The position numbers and the translations under genes are program-made. From positions 248,001-312,000 of the forward strand of contig JAHNUO010000022.1 of the NCBI GenBank assembly GCA_019787685.1: 64,000 bases of DNA, read 5' to 3'. The stretch comes from Chiua virens. Its lineage: Eukaryota > Basidiomycota > Agaricomycetes > Boletales > Boletaceae. This document shows positions 11,448-23,700 of this stretch, piece by piece. Below the pieces are notes generated by a model. That model was not told the origin of the DNA, made no database searches, and saw nothing but the letters and a program-made list of their open reading frames with translations. Positions within the stretch are counted from its first letter, which is position 1. Each line of letters opens with the position of its first letter.

Positions 11448-12393
11448 ATGTCCAATATCAGCAACATCAAGGAGTGGGATGACACGCGTCTCAAGGAGTG
11501 CAATGATGACAGCAACGAGCTGTTCGACACAAAGGTGACGGAGCGGCAATGACGGATGAAGGTATGGAGAGAAGTGGAGGAGCGGAGGAAGCAAAGGAAG
11601 CTGAGGAGGTGCGCAAGGCTGAAGAGGCAAGGCGTGAGGCAGAGGAGGCAGAGAAAGCAAGGAGGGCTGTGGAGGAACTGAGGAAAGCGGAGGAGCACGA
11701 GGCACGAGAGGTCGAGGAGGCCAAGAAGAGGGTAAGTGGCTCACCATGTCTAGCTTCTAGAGCTGATGAAGTTAATAGGCTGAGGAGGTCCATGTGGAGC
11801 AGAGTGCTCCCAAGGAGAAGGGCAAGGAGAAGGAGAAGGTGTGAGGGTTGGAGTGGGAGGCATGCACTAGGTGCAAGGACTGAGGCCTGGAGTGCATGCT
11901 TGGCGCAGGAAGGAAGTCGACAGCTTGCAAGCCTTGTTGAGACGCCAAGGTGAAGTGCGAGAGACCCGGAGAGGAGGTGATGGAGAAGAAGGTGTGCCAG
12001 AGGAAATGGGTAGAGGATTCAGAGGAGGTGCCAAAGTCGAAGAAGAAGGCAAGGACCAAGTCGTCGTCCACTGGTCCGAGCAGGGCTCAGGCCTCGTCTC
12101 TCCCAGAGACATTTGTGCAGGTGGCAGAGTCATGGGCGGGAGTTGCGAAGCAGATGACAGAGGCCATAAGGGATCTTCAAGCAGCGATGAGATCACAAAA
12201 CAGGCATCTGGATTACCAGAATGCTCTGCTATCGAGGCTTGTGGAGCTGAAGGTGGAGGAGGTGTACAGAGCGAAGTCGGAGGAGTCGGATGATGAGGAT
12301 GTTGATGCAGAGATGGGCAAAGAGGAGCTTGTGGAGATGGGCACGGAGATGGAGATGGGTGACTCGGCGGATGTGGAGGGAGAAGTAGAGTAG
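11448..12393 (+). pseudogene. Retroelement-borne Zn2Cys6-type gene, copy 1 (with stops)
   Basis: Starts at 11448 just inside LTR A and ends at 12393. It reads an N-terminal segment (MSNISNIKEWDDTRLKEC), then a long Glu/Ala/Arg-rich coiled coil (AEEARREAEEAEKARRAVEE, in a shifted frame). Next comes a cysteine cluster spaced C-x2-C-x6-C-x10-C-x2-C-x6-C (about 11860-11970), which fits the fungal Zn2Cys6 binuclear cluster. The C-terminal part is acidic and probably helical (SWAGVAKQMTEAIRDLQAAM). TGA stops follow ERQ (about 11549) and the fifth Cys (CKPC-stop, about 11936), where copy 2 has Arg. It is antisense to gag in the parent element. DNA binding is inferred from spacing only. Confidence 0.7.
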
Positions 12394-12423
12394 AATAGAA
12401 TGTACTTATGAATGTTGCAAAAA

Positions 12424-12979
12424 TGTCATATACTGCTCCGTTCTCTGTTCCTCTGGATATAACTCCAGATCTCTTAGATGTGAACTCTGGGTCAATTACC
12501 CTCAGGATGCAACTCTGTGATCCCAGACCTCTGTTACATATATATGTTTTCTCTTTTATTTTAGTACATAACCTGTGTCTCACTTACGAGCACAGCTCCA
12601 GCTTTCTCAGTACCCAACTTACCTCCGGCCATGTGGTTTCCCGATCTTCTGTCTTACTCAGTTCTTACCAACTCTGTTACTAATCTCCATTCCACTCCAA
12701 GTATATAAACTGTAGTACCCCAACTGTGTACCCTTAGTCTGAATATTAGTTTATGTGTATGACTCACTCCGAACACTCTGAGAAGTCCTTGATGGTCTTC
12801 ACTCCGCTTGACTTCACTTTATGTGTTGAGTCTTACATCTACCTCTGTTCTCTGCACATCCGAAATATAGGGACAGACTGTGACAAGGGTGCACCACATA
12901 CAGTGAAGCCAAGTCCCATCTGACACTACAACTCTGGAGATCCGGAGTTGGCTACCTCCAAGTCGCACGGTCCCTAACA
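12424..12979 (+). repeat. LTR B (5' LTR)
   Basis: 556 bp, TGTCATATAC...GGTCCCTAACA, with TATATAAA at 12712-12719. Same family as LTRs A, C and D. Confidence 0.88.
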
Positions 12980-12997
12980 GTATATTCAGACTACTTC

Positions 12998-14266
12998 TTG
13001 TCATCAGTCACCTCACAACCTATGTCCTCTCACACCCACCCTCAGACCAGTACTACTGGTATCTCTACCTTGAACCTATCTGACACTACCCACATCCAAT
13101 CCCTCAGAAACCTCCTCAGTCATCAACGAACTCCTGAAGTCATTGAAGATTTCCGAGGTTTCTCCACTCAACTTATCGCATCCTCCACCTCTCAAGCACC
13201 CATATTCCTGGGTGTGCGAACTCCGTCTTCCCATTATCAATCTCCGAGTATTCCAGGCTTCTCCAGGGGACATCCCTCTGATGAACCCAACTCCAGAGAT
13301 GACTTCTCTGACCCCGAAACTAAACTCGCCCCTGATGATACCTATGGGTGATTGACAAATGCAATCCAAAGTCTCACTCATGCCTCTCGTCACCCCTCCT
13401 CTAGCTCCTCCCCTTGCACTAAAGTCAGAGAACCTGATCAGTTTGATGGGACAAGCCCCTGCAAACTCCAAGTTTTTCTCATTCAATGTGAGTTGAACTT
13501 CCAGGACCATCCCAAGGCTTTCCACTCAGACCGTGCCAAAGTCACATTTGCACTGTCTTATCTGAAAGGAATTGCCCTTGAGTGATTTGAACCTGACCTC
13601 CTCGAATCTGACCCTTCTGTCTGCTGTCCCCTCTGGAAAGATCACTACACTGACTTCGTTCTGGAACTCCAGACAAACTTTGGTCCACACGATCCAGTCA
13701 GAGATGCGGAGTACAAACTCTGAGATCTGTCCATGAGTGATAGACAAAGAATCAACAAATATGTAGTTGAGTTTAACTGCTTAGCTGCTCAAGTCCATGG
13801 TTATGGAGAAGGTGCTCTCCATACCCATTTCTACAATGGTCTGCCAAACTGCATCAAAGATGAAATCTCTTGTGTAGGCAAACCCCCAAGACTCTCTGAA
13901 ATGCGTTACATGGTGCAAGCTATCGATGCTCGCCATTGGGAGCACAACTCTGAGATTAATTGTGCCTCCACGCAATCCTCCAGCAACTCTGCACCCGCAT
14001 CACCTCCCATCTCCAAATCTGACCAAGAATATGACTCCGACGACTCTGTCAAGTCTACCTCTGCATCCCAAGAACCTGAATCACCACTTGGTAAAGACAG
14101 TAAACTCACCTCCGTTGAACGTCAGAGACGTTTTGACCTCTTCCTATGTATGTTCTGTGGCCTCCCAGAACATAATGCTAAGGACTGCCCCAAGTCCACT
14201 TCTTGCTCTGTGAAGCCCCATGCTACACGAGCAACTCCGGCATCCTCCTCCGAGGACACCAACTAA
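12998..14266 (+). pseudogene. Ty3-type Gag with CCHC zinc knuckle, three TGA stops
   Basis: One frame runs from 12998 to 14266 with TGA stops at 13349, 13583 and 13721. It reads the capsid-like Gag of basidiomycete Ty3 elements (DQFDGTSPCKLQVFLIQCEL, then YLKGIALE-stop-FEP, then RINKYVVEFNCLAAQVHGYG). It ends with a zinc knuckle CMFCGLPEHNAKDCPK (about 14149-14195). The family has Trp at the 13583 stop. The acidic Ser-rich linker before the knuckle is normal. Gag would package RNA; this copy is dead unless the stops are read through. Confidence 0.85.
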
Positions 14267-15024
14267 GCCTCCGACCCCCAACTCCGTGTATTCTGAAGGA
14301 GCATTACCTTCTACTGCACAACAAGGAGTATACCCAGAACCAACGCATCCAGTCTTTTTGACACTCTGGACCTCATGAACTTCAGTTTATGTGGTCACCT
14401 CCCTTCTTCTTTTCACCTCGATACTCCCTACCCCTCCACTCCTCAGAATTCCGTTTACCCTGACTCTCAACTCTGTTTACCCCGACTCTCATCTCTGTTA
14501 CCCCAACCTCCTCATAACTCCTCCGACCTTACCCTATGATCACTCTGACCACACTCCGTGCACCTCCGTTGGGTCCCCCTGTTCTCTTGATTCTTGGATA
14601 CCACTGATCTGCTCGCTAACACTCCGTTGAGTGACGAGTTATGGACAGTAACTTGTTCTGTTCACCTGAACATGGACGGCAACACATGAGCTCGACTCTG
14701 CGCCTTTGGGTGTTCCCTCTGGCAACTCCAGCTACTACTCTGATCCTCTAGGTTACTCTGGTCATCCCTCCTTGCTTGACATTGAAAACTCCATGGAACC
14801 TCAGCAACGTATACTGTTCTTTCCTGGATTACTTTGAAAGGCACTCACATCCCTCCTCCTTCGTACCCCGAACTCCCTCCATCCACCTCCGCTGCTAGAT
14901 GCTGGGACATCTAGCCTAAGAGGGGGATATGGACCTCCCGTTCCCTCACACTTCCATCTCCGCTCACTCCATTTTCCTCCGAGAATCATATCTTGTTGCT
15001 TTTGCAACTTCATAGGTACATGTT
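14267..15024 (+). other. Internal retroelement sequence without pol
   Basis: A pyrimidine-rich segment between gag and the antisense gene. No protease, reverse transcriptase or integrase motif is recognised on either strand, which implies an internal deletion of pol. Confidence 0.5.
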
Positions 15025-15883
15025 CTACTCTACTTCTCCCTCCGCATCCACCGAGTCACCCATCACCACCTCTGTGCCCATCTCTGCGAGCTCCTTTTTG
15101 CTCACCTCCACATTGACATCCTTGACATCCGACTCCTCCAACTTCACTCCATACACCTCCTCCACCTTCAGCTCCATGAGCCTCGATAGCAGAGTGTTCT
15201 GGTAATCCAGACACCTGTTTTGCGATCTCATCGCTGCTTGAAGATCCCTTATGGCCTCTGTCATCTGCTTTGCAACTCCCGCCCAATACTCTGCTGCCTG
15301 CACGAATGTCTCCAGGAGAGACAAGGCCTGAGCCCTGCTCGGACCAGTGGATGATGACTCGGTCCTTGCCTTCTTCTTCGACTTTGGCACCTCCTCTGAA
15401 TTCTCCACCCGTTTCCTCCAGCGCACCTTCTTCTCTGTTACCTCCTCTCTGGGTCTCTCGCACTTCACCTTAGCGTCTCGACAAGGCTTGCAAGCTGTCA
15501 ACTTCCTTCCCGCGCCGAGTACGCACTCCAGGCCTCGGTCCTCATACCTGTTACATGCCTCCCACTCTGACCCTCGCACCTTCTCCTTCTCCTTGCCCTT
15601 TTCCTTGGGAGCACTCTGCTCCACATGGACCTCCTCAGCCTATTAACTCCGTCAGCTCCAGAAGCTAGACATTACAAGCCACTTACCCTCTTCTTGGCCT
15701 CCTCAACCTCTCATGCCTCACACTCCTCCACAGCCCTCCTCGCTTTCTCTGCCTCCTCTGTCTCGCACCTTGCCTTTTCAGCCTTGTGCGCCTTCTCAGC
15801 TTCCTCCGCCTTTCTCCACTTCTCCACTTCTCTCCACAACTTCATCCATCGTCCCACTCCTTGATGTTGCTGATATCGGACAT
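15025..15883 (-). CDS. Retroelement-borne Zn2Cys6-type gene, copy 2 (antisense to gag)
   Basis: The start at 15883 matches that of copy 1 (MSDISNIKEWDD), but a deletion right after it removes part of the N-terminal segment. The coiled-coil region is followed by an open 199-codon stretch (15624-15025). That stretch holds the cysteine cluster, the basic linker KSKKKAR, helical segments and an acidic tail. The second cysteine of the cluster is replaced by Tyr (CNRY versus CTRC in copy 1), a G-to-A change that should spoil metal binding. Copy 1 has intact cysteines but a stop. It is transcribed from the LTR C side against gag. The family is widespread in Boletales-like genomes by my recollection; function unknown. 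Confidence 0.6.
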
Positions 15884-16059
15884 GGTTGGAATTAATGGTT
15901 AAGGAATGAAACAGCTATTCACCGGACTTATATACAGAGCACATCACCCACACTCTGAATTCAAACTCCACACATCTGTTACCTCCACTCGCGCTTTGTT
16001 CACGCTTTGACTCTGCTTGACTATTGTTCCTTGCTAAAGGCCTTCAAGGGTTCAGGCCT

Positions 16060-16070
16060 AAAAGGGGAAT
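16060..16070 (+). promoter_or_regulatory. Polypurine tract upstream of LTR C
   Basis: AAAAGGGGAAT ends two bases before LTR C. The same tract is seen in inverted form next to LTR A, as expected for the plus-strand priming site of an LTR element. Confidence 0.6.
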
Positions 16071-16072
16071 AC

Positions 16073-16593
16073 TGTCATATACCACTCTGTTCTCCGTTCC
16101 TCTGGATATAACTCCAGATCTCTTAGACGTGAACTCCAGGTCGATCACCCTCAGGACACAACTCCATGATCCCGGACCTCCATTATATATATATGTTTCC
16201 TCTTTTATGTTAGTACATAACCTGTGTCTCGCTTATGAGCACAGCTCCAGCTTTCTCAGTACCCAACTTACCTCTGGCTATGTAGTTTCCCAATCTTCTG
16301 TCTTACTCAGTTCTTACCAACTCTGTTACTAATCTCCATTTCACTCCAAGTATATAAACTGTAGTACCCTGACTGTGTACCCTTAGTCTGAATATTAGTT
16401 TATTTGTACGACTCACTCTGCTTGACTCCACTTTATGTGTTGAGTCTTACATCTACCTCCGTTCTCCGCACGTCCAAAATATAGGGACAGACTGTGACAA
16501 GGGCACACCACATATGGTGAAGCCAAGTCCCGTCCAACACTACAACTCTGGAGATCCAGAGTTGGCTACCTCCGAGTCGCACGGTCCCTAACA
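16073..16593 (+). repeat. LTR C (3' LTR)
   Basis: 521 bp, TGTCATATAC...GGTCCCTAACA, with TATATAAA at 16351-16358. It is about 35 bp shorter than LTR B, mainly because of a deletion near 16410 (loss of the CGAACACTCTGAGAAG region). Confidence 0.88.
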
Positions 16594-17215
16594 AAACACA
16601 TACTGCAGTCACCCTGCACTGATGAAGATGGGGAGCCGATGGTTGCAAATAGGCCGTCTGAGATGGCCAGCCAACATTGGGCTGAGCAAGAGTGGGGGAA
16701 CCAAATGAGATGGATGGGCCGAAAGGAGGGTCAAGCAAGATGGATGGGCCAAGCCTATATGTAGTAAAGATTAGTAGTTAAATAAGGTAGATGTAGAGTT
16801 GCAGTGCAGACCAGTGGGCCGATTTTAAGCAGGCCGACATCTCAATGGGCTGATGAGTATGGCCAACAAGGGAATGCTGATGGCAATGGGTGGGCTGATG
16901 AATGGAACGGCAAAAGAGATGGAGGGACCGAGGAAAATCATAGAGAAGATATCCTGTTGGTCAATGAAGGGAGGTCCGAGAGTGACTGATGGGCCAAGGG
17001 TGTGAGCAGTGAGATGAACGGGTGGGCCAATTAGATCTCCACTGGGGCCAAACAGAATGGCCGAGATAATAGATGGCGATATATATTGGCAGGCTGACAG
17101 ATGATGTCCCGAGGGATATGGAAGGGCCAATTTGACACAGGCTGATAGTGGGTAGTAAGCCAAACAAGAAACGGACCAATATGCACGGGTGGGCCGATGA
17201 GAGAATAGGCGGAAC
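16594..17215. other. Purine-rich, GGGCC-rich degenerate repeat region
   Basis: Scattered copies of GATGGGCC, GGGCCGAT and GGGCCAAT recur through the segment without fixed spacing. Open frames on the minus strand (GPS/GPP-rich) are a by-product of this composition. No gene is recognised. Confidence 0.45.
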
Positions 17216-19377
17216 AAATGTCTAGGCTAAAGAAGGGAGCGCTGATGTCCAACAGTCGACCACTAGTCGATATGCGACGACCCTTTCTTAAGGACCTCCA
17301 CTATCCATTGGAGCTCAAGCTGGCTGTCATTCAATCCAAAATCATCTCCTTAGGAATCTATGGAGGAGAATGGGTGGGAATGTGTCAGAAAAGAACCAAT
17401 ATCATACAAACTGAAGTCAATAAGGCACTCAGGTTGGTCTTGGGATCGTGTTAGAGACTGTGCGACTCGGAGGTAGCCAACTCCGGATCTCCAGAGTTGT
17501 AGCATCGGATGGGACTTGGCTTCACCATATGTGGTGCACCCTTGTCACAGTCTGTCCCTATATTTCAGACATGCGGAGAACAGAGGTAGATGTAGGACTC
17601 AACACATGAAGTGGAGTTGAGCGGAGTGAAGGCCGTCAAGGACTTCTCGGAGTGTTCAGAGTGAGTCATACAAATCAACTAATATTCAGACTAAGGGTAC
17701 ACAGTCAGGGTACTACAGTTTATATACTCGGAGTGAAATGGAGATTAGTAACAGAGTTGGTAAGAAACTGAGTAAGACAGAAGATCGGGAAACTACATAG
17801 CTGGAGGTAAGTCAGGTACTGAGAAAGCCGGAGCTATGCTCATAAGTGAGACACAGGTTATGTACTAAAATAAAAGAGGAAACATATATACGTAACAGAG
17901 GTCCGGGATCATGGAGTTGCATCCTGAGGGTGATCGAGCTGGAGTTATGGTCTAAGAGAACAGAGTTATATCTGGAGGAACGGAGAACAGAGCGGTATAT
18001 GACAGATTGCCAGCCAATAGTCATCTACATGCATCCAAAATCACTGCTTGGGAACTGGGAATACCCACGGTTGAAGAACAGATGGCAGACCTACATCTCA
18101 GACTGTGGCAGAAGGCAAAGACACTGAAAACCTGGCTATCAATTCTAGCAGCAGAAGAAAACAGACTACACTCTAGCAAAAGAACATGGTCTAGTCAAAC
18201 TGCATGCTCCATGAAGGGTGCCAAAAGAGCATTCCAAAATGATGAGCTAGAACACTGATGGTTCACTAAAGCCCTTCGAAATGAAGGGAAATTGACTTGC
18301 CCACTGCATGACCCAGAAGAGAGTCTTGAAGTCACACAGGCACGTGAACATCAGAACCTACGCCTATACATATTGGAGAGAGCCTTTGATGCTGCTACAG
18401 AAAGTCATAACAAGGCCTCCATGATGTATACCAGATGCCAATTTGGTGAAAGCCGACGCTTCATCAAGGCTGCTGCCCACATGCCACACCTTAGTGGCAG
18501 CATTATCTGGCTAGCCTGAATCTGAACCTCAGCTTGGTAGACAAGTCACCATAGACATGATGTCCTAAAAGCTGCAGGAAAGGACTATAGCCATCTTCCT
18601 GAGGACACATGCCATATGTGTCATAAAGAGTTCCAGGAAGATCGGTTGGAAATTTACCACATACTCCTTGATTGCCCATTATGGCACAGAGAGCGAAAGA
18701 AGTGGCTTGAACCACACCTCACTATGCTCAGGGATATCCTTGACCGAGGAAGAGGAAGGGCACCCCCGAAGTCAGCAGAGCTAGTAGAAGCTGAGCTAAC
18801 TGCAACACTACTTGGGGGATGTTTCCCCTCTTGGGAGGAATACAAGAGAGAACGATGCCCTGATCATCCTAACTGGAATAGAGGACGAAACCCATCAGAT
18901 GAGCTAGTGCTGTATGCAAAAGGCTGGGGAGGCAAAATTGAATACCAGGCACCCCATGCTGCCATGCATGGTTATGTTGCTATTGCAATGTTTCTAGCGT
19001 CAACCATGCCAAAGCATAAGGCCTGCCTCTTCAGAGAAGAAGGGGAAAAATGGCCAGAAAGCACATACACCTCAGCATCAGATGAAACAGAAAGTCTGAA
19101 TAGGTGCTCCAGATGGGCAAATGAAGTAGCAAGGGAACATGATGACCTTGACGATGGAAACAAGTTTGCCCTACAACACGAAACAAATAATTACCCCCCA
19201 ACTCAAAGAGAGTTTTATCAAGCCAATGTCCTACAGGAGGGTATGGCAAGATGGCAGGAGGAATTCTTAGAAACCTTCAGCTGGAATCAAGATGCCTTGA
19301 TCTTAATTGGGTGGTCTTCGATGACACCTACGGCAGTCTGTGGGTTCAGGGTTCATGAGTGGCCACAGTTTTTTTTA
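17216..19377 (+). pseudogene. LINE (non-LTR) ORF2 3' end, interrupted by a solo LTR
   Basis: 5'-truncated non-LTR retrotransposon. The part before the LTR (17216-17448) reads thumb/post-RT sequence (FLKDLHYPLELKLAVIQSKI, then EVNKALRLVLGS). The frame resumes after the LTR (18010: PANSHLHASKITAWELGIP). A long C-terminal exon (18616-19380) contains the LINE zinc knuckle CHMCHKEFQEDRLEIYHILL followed by DCPLWHRERKKW. Several stops lie between 18258 and 18600. The element ends in a short T-rich tail at about 19370-19377. Strong 5' truncation is usual for LINE insertions. It appears inserted in an intron of the minus-strand gene 19385-20728. Confidence 0.8.
17449..18004 (-). repeat. Solo LTR D inside the LINE
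   Basis: 556 bp of the same LTR family as A-C (TGTTAGAGAC...ATATGACA, minus orientation). It is flanked by a 5-bp target duplication GATCG (17444-17448) and GATTG (18005-18009), differing by one C-to-T. Removing the LTR and one duplication restores the LINE frame (LVLGS|PANSHL), which confirms a clean insertion followed by LTR-LTR recombination. Confidence 0.9.
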
Positions 19378-19384
19378 TAAGACC

Positions 19385-20728
19385 TGTCAAGCTTACCTTT
19401 GATGTGAGATGGTGCCCTGCCAGGCTGGCCTGAGCAAACTCAGGCGGATCTGTCTCCATGAGGTTGGATACCTCTGTCTTGTATCCATCCTCAATCTCTG
19501 TCTCCTCTCCTCTGCTCCAAGTGGGCTTCTGCACTCTCTGAGGGATGGGTTTGGTGAGTGTCGGCTTTCTACCTGGTCTCTACCCACCAGCAAGCTGACC
19601 TTTGACACAAAGTGCCACTGACCCTGCTGGCTGGGCGTTTGACTTCCCTCTTTCTCTGTGTTTTCTCCATCACTCAGTGCGTCACACTTTCTTTTCCCTT
19701 TCTGTAGCTTATGCGAATCATGGTTCATACTAGTAGGGAGCCAGTCACTGGCAGACTTGACCTCTTCAAGATTGGCCACCGCATATTCATGCCACAGTGG
19801 CCTCTAAGGTGAGTGAATTGGTCAGTCTTGATGCTTTAGTGTCATTCACTAGAAGTTTAGAATGTACTCTACCACAACCCTTCGAAAATTGTGATGTAAA
19901 CTGCAGCTCATCACTATCATCATCCGTTGTCATCTGCATTCCTGTGGCCTGACTACCATCTTTGACCTCTGTATTGACTGTGATGGTATGTGAGGTACCA
20001 TATGAACGGATTGCAGCAGGAAACTCACTGCTTGTACTGTTTGCCTTTGCCTCTCTCAGCCGCTCATGACAAATGCTAACAAGAAGCTTGTGAACATCAT
20101 GTTCCTTGGATTTATTTTCGAGCCCGATGACTATGATTTGATGTTGAGTGATCATTTTCTGCACATTCTAACTTTATCACTTACAAGGGTCACGGGGTGG
20201 CATAAGGTTCTTTGTTCCCTGGCCCTTCTGCAAGACACGAGGGTGAGGCTTCGGGTGTACAGGAGCATGGTTTGAGGTCAAGGCCACAACCTGCTTCTCC
20301 ACCATCTTTTCTTGCAGGGCAGAAATTTGGTAGTAGGAATCTTGCAGCACCTTTTCCTTCACATCTTCGGTGCGTCTGACCTCCTTTTCATCAGCCCTTT
20401 TTTGTTCACTGGTGCACCTAGGCTCAGGTTTATCAGGCAGCCCTGGATGAGTTGTCGTGTTTGATGCATGAGTTCTCTGGGGGGATGGTGGGGGTGGCAT
20501 TGCTTCACTATCCCCTCTACCTAACAAACAACTAGGAGCTACCATATGAGAGACAGCAAGACACGAATAACGAACAGAGTGTGACCTGAGTATGGGTGTG
20601 TGGTTGAATAAAAAAAGAGTGAGATAACGTTTTCTATACGAAATCTTCTCATTTATTTGAATCTGACTCCCCAAAAAATCAGGTGACTTTCTGTGTAAGG
20701 CAGGACCCTGCTCAACTCGCCTCCACAT
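19385..20728 (-). pseudogene. Minus-strand multi-exon gene next to Plavaka copy 1, unknown function
   Basis: Three open pieces on the minus strand: 20728-20177 (Pro-rich, then a Lys/Glu-rich helix), 20164-19787 (acidic, Ser/Thr-rich) and 19779-19393 (basic, with several candidate introns). The start at 20728 lies about 15 bp from the Plavaka start at 20744, so the two would be divergently transcribed from almost overlapping 5' ends. No domain is recognised. It is probably the accessory gene of the Plavaka element or a TE-associated orphan. The LINE sits at its 3' side (19377). Confidence 0.4.
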
Positions 20729-20743
20729 CTTAGTTCAAGTTTG

Positions 20744-23700
20744 AATGCCCATGTTGCAACCTCCCCAGTTTGAACATGTGCAGTTGAAATACCCCTGCCT
20801 GTTTGAGGGTTGTGGTTGACACTTCAAAAACCAGTCTGGCCTGACGCAACACACCAATGCCAGGCATCCTCATGTTTCTTCTCCCCATACACAATCTCCA
20901 GTGGACCCTTTGTATACACCAACTCCCCCACATACACCAACTCCCCCATGTACACCAACTCCCCCCCATCCAGCCTCTCATTTCCCAACTCAGGACTTTG
21001 CAGATCTCAATATTCCACCTTTGGATCAGCCTGATCAACCATCTCTTGACACGGAATACCTTGGTCCAGGGAAAGCCAAACTTCAAAACTACCATCCCTT
21101 TTTAACCAGTATGTTCCATTCATCCTTTTAGATATAATCTTAAACTGTTCTGGCAGGGCAGCCATGTAACTCTGATGGAGTCTTTCTTCCCCCAGGTACT
21201 GGACCCAAGCCACCTGACTTACTTGCCCACAACAACTGGGCTCCCTTTCATGGTTGCCTCCACTTTGAACTGGCTGACCTTTTATACACACGTAATCAGA
21301 TGGCTGCACAGCAAATAGACACACTCCTCAAGGCAGGTGGCCAACCCTTATACGTGAACCACAAGGACTTGTACAAGACCATAGATACAATTCAGCATGG
21401 TGACGTCAAATGGCAAGGCTTTGGTGTCAAGTACATCCACAACCCTGAGGATGGTGATGAACATGTGACATGGATGGATGACACCTTTGATGTCTGGTTC
21501 AGGTGTCCTTGTGAGACGATACACAATATGCTTGTAAATCCAGAACTCAAAAACCACTTTGATTTCCGGCCCTACTGTGAATACGATGCTCAGACAAACA
21601 AACGACGATTTCAAGATTTTTTTTCAGGTGATTGGGCTTGGGATCAGGCAGTATGTTCCCCTTCCTCATCATTCTCACAGATCCCGCTCAACGATATGTC
21701 AGGATATGATTTCACACGATCACCCAGACTATGAGGGGGCCGCATTTGTCCCTATCATTCTTGGTAGCAATAAGACCACAGTATCAGTGGCAACCAGTCA
21801 ACATGACTATTACCCGCTATACCTCTCAATCAGTAATTTGCACAATGGTGCACGATGATCTTATTGCAATGGTGTGGCTCTGATTGGTTTTCTGGCCACA
21901 CCAAAGAGTAAGCATGTCATTCCTTCATGATTATTGCATCGAACTATCGGAATGCATTTTTAGCCTCACGTCTGGAAGCCAGATCGGCACAATTTCATAA
22001 GTTTCGCCAGCAACTCTTTCATGTATCACTATCCTGGATACTGGCTTCTATCAAACCATTTATGAAGCAATGGGAGGTTGTCCGTTGTCGTGACCACCAT
22101 TACCGCTGAGTTGTCTACAGTCTCGGTCCATACATTGCTGATTACAAGGAGCAAGCACTGCTTGCTTGCATCGTTCGTAATTGGTGTGCAAGGTTTGTGA
22201 TTCAACCTCTACTACTCTTTTTGCAACTAAGTGGCTACTATTTTTGGGCCTTGGCAGATGTCTAGGGCATCATACAGACCTCAACGACAGTGGATCAAGT
22301 TTGTGGCAGTGGTGTATACATACTGACATTTTAATTGAAGTTCTTGACCTTGAGGATTTATGGCAAGCATTTGGAATTGTTGGAGATATTGTAGTAAGTG
22401 CATCTTTGTATCTTACTTTCTATGTTTCTAACAGTCCCAGCCATTCACAAATGATTTTCCCCATGCCGACATTTGTCAGCTTTTATCCCCAGATATACTC
22501 CATCAGATAGTCAAAGGAGCATTCAAGGACCACCTGGTCGATTGGGTGGAAAAATACTTTGTCCTCACATATGGTCACAAATGAGCTAATGAAATTCTCA
22601 ATGATATTGATTGTCGGTTAGTCCATTAATCAATACTACTTTATAGTATTGCAGCTGTTCCTTCATTTGCTGGCCTCCGACGATTCCCTCAGGGCCGACA
22701 TTTCAAGCAATGGACCGGTGACAATTCCAAAGCTCTTATGAAGGTATGTCCAAATTATGGTGTGAAACTGTCTCGTTGAATGACATGCAAGGACAGGTCT
22801 ACCTTGCTGCTATCGAAGGCCATGTTCCTCGTGACATGGTGCAGACTTTCCTTGCATTCTTGGAGTTTTGTTATCTCGTCCACAAGGATGTAATCTCAAC
22901 CACAGACCTAATACAGCTAGAAGAGACACTCACCCACTTTCATCACTATTGTGAGGTGTTCAAGAATGCCAATGTCATACAATCCTTCTCTCTTCCTTGG
23001 CAGCACTCATTAGTTCATTATTTAGAGCTAATTAAATTATTTGGTGCACCTAATGGTCTCTGCTCATCCATTACCGAGTCCAAGCATATCAAAGCCATAA
23101 AGAAGCCATACTGGCGATCTAGCCACCATCGAGCATTAGGACAGATGCTTGTAATCAACCAGCGGCTGGATAAGCTCACAGCTGCCCAGATTGATTTCCA
23201 ACGACATGGTATGCTTGTCGCACACACCGGTGCCTCAAACATGTCAGATATTATTGGTAAGTAGTTCATGGTGGACAGTGACTTGAAGAAAATTTGCTCA
23301 CTATCTGGCACCTGCTCAGTGCAACACAACGAGATCCAATGGAACATGAATGAAGAGCAGAATGTTGAACCTGAAGAAAGTGGAAGCCAGGAAGATGATC
23401 TGGGGGACTCTCATGTGATCAACAGTGAGCATGTAGAAGCCTTTGTACTTCTCGCGAAGACACCACATAAGTCTTTAGCACTTCACATTCACATATTTTG
23501 CTCACAAACACAGAACGACATTGTGCAAAGACTGTCCTGCTACTGGCTGACGAACTTGGTATCCGTCATCTCCCCCAACTTGTCCAATCGTTTCTCCACA
23601 TGCAGATACACTCAGACGATGACCTACCCTGCAACATGTGTCCCTTCTACACAGGAAATATTTCAGTCTTCAATTCAGCATCATCAACTTTTCATGCCCC

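Larger units (their letters stand above)
12424..16593 (+). mobile_element. Non-autonomous Ty3-type LTR element with gag and an antisense gene (4170 bp)
   Basis: LTR B (12424-12979), internal region with gag (12998-14266) and an antisense gene (15883-15025), a purine tract at 16060-16070, then LTR C (16073-16593). No reverse transcriptase, RNase H or integrase is seen in the roughly 750 bp between gag and the antisense gene, so it must be mobilised in trans. The flanks AAAAA and AAACA are at best a 4/5 target duplication. It abuts the truncated, opposed copy at 10673-12423. Confidence 0.82.

Noticed and set aside
11867..12583. 238-codon minus-strand open frame (Pro/Ser-rich)
   Set aside because: Antisense shadow of the Glu/Lys-rich Zn2Cys6-type gene; it runs into LTR B.
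12424..16598. Firm 5-bp target duplication for the gag element
   Set aside because: AAAAA and AAACA match at 4 of 5 positions in A-rich DNA; not convincing.
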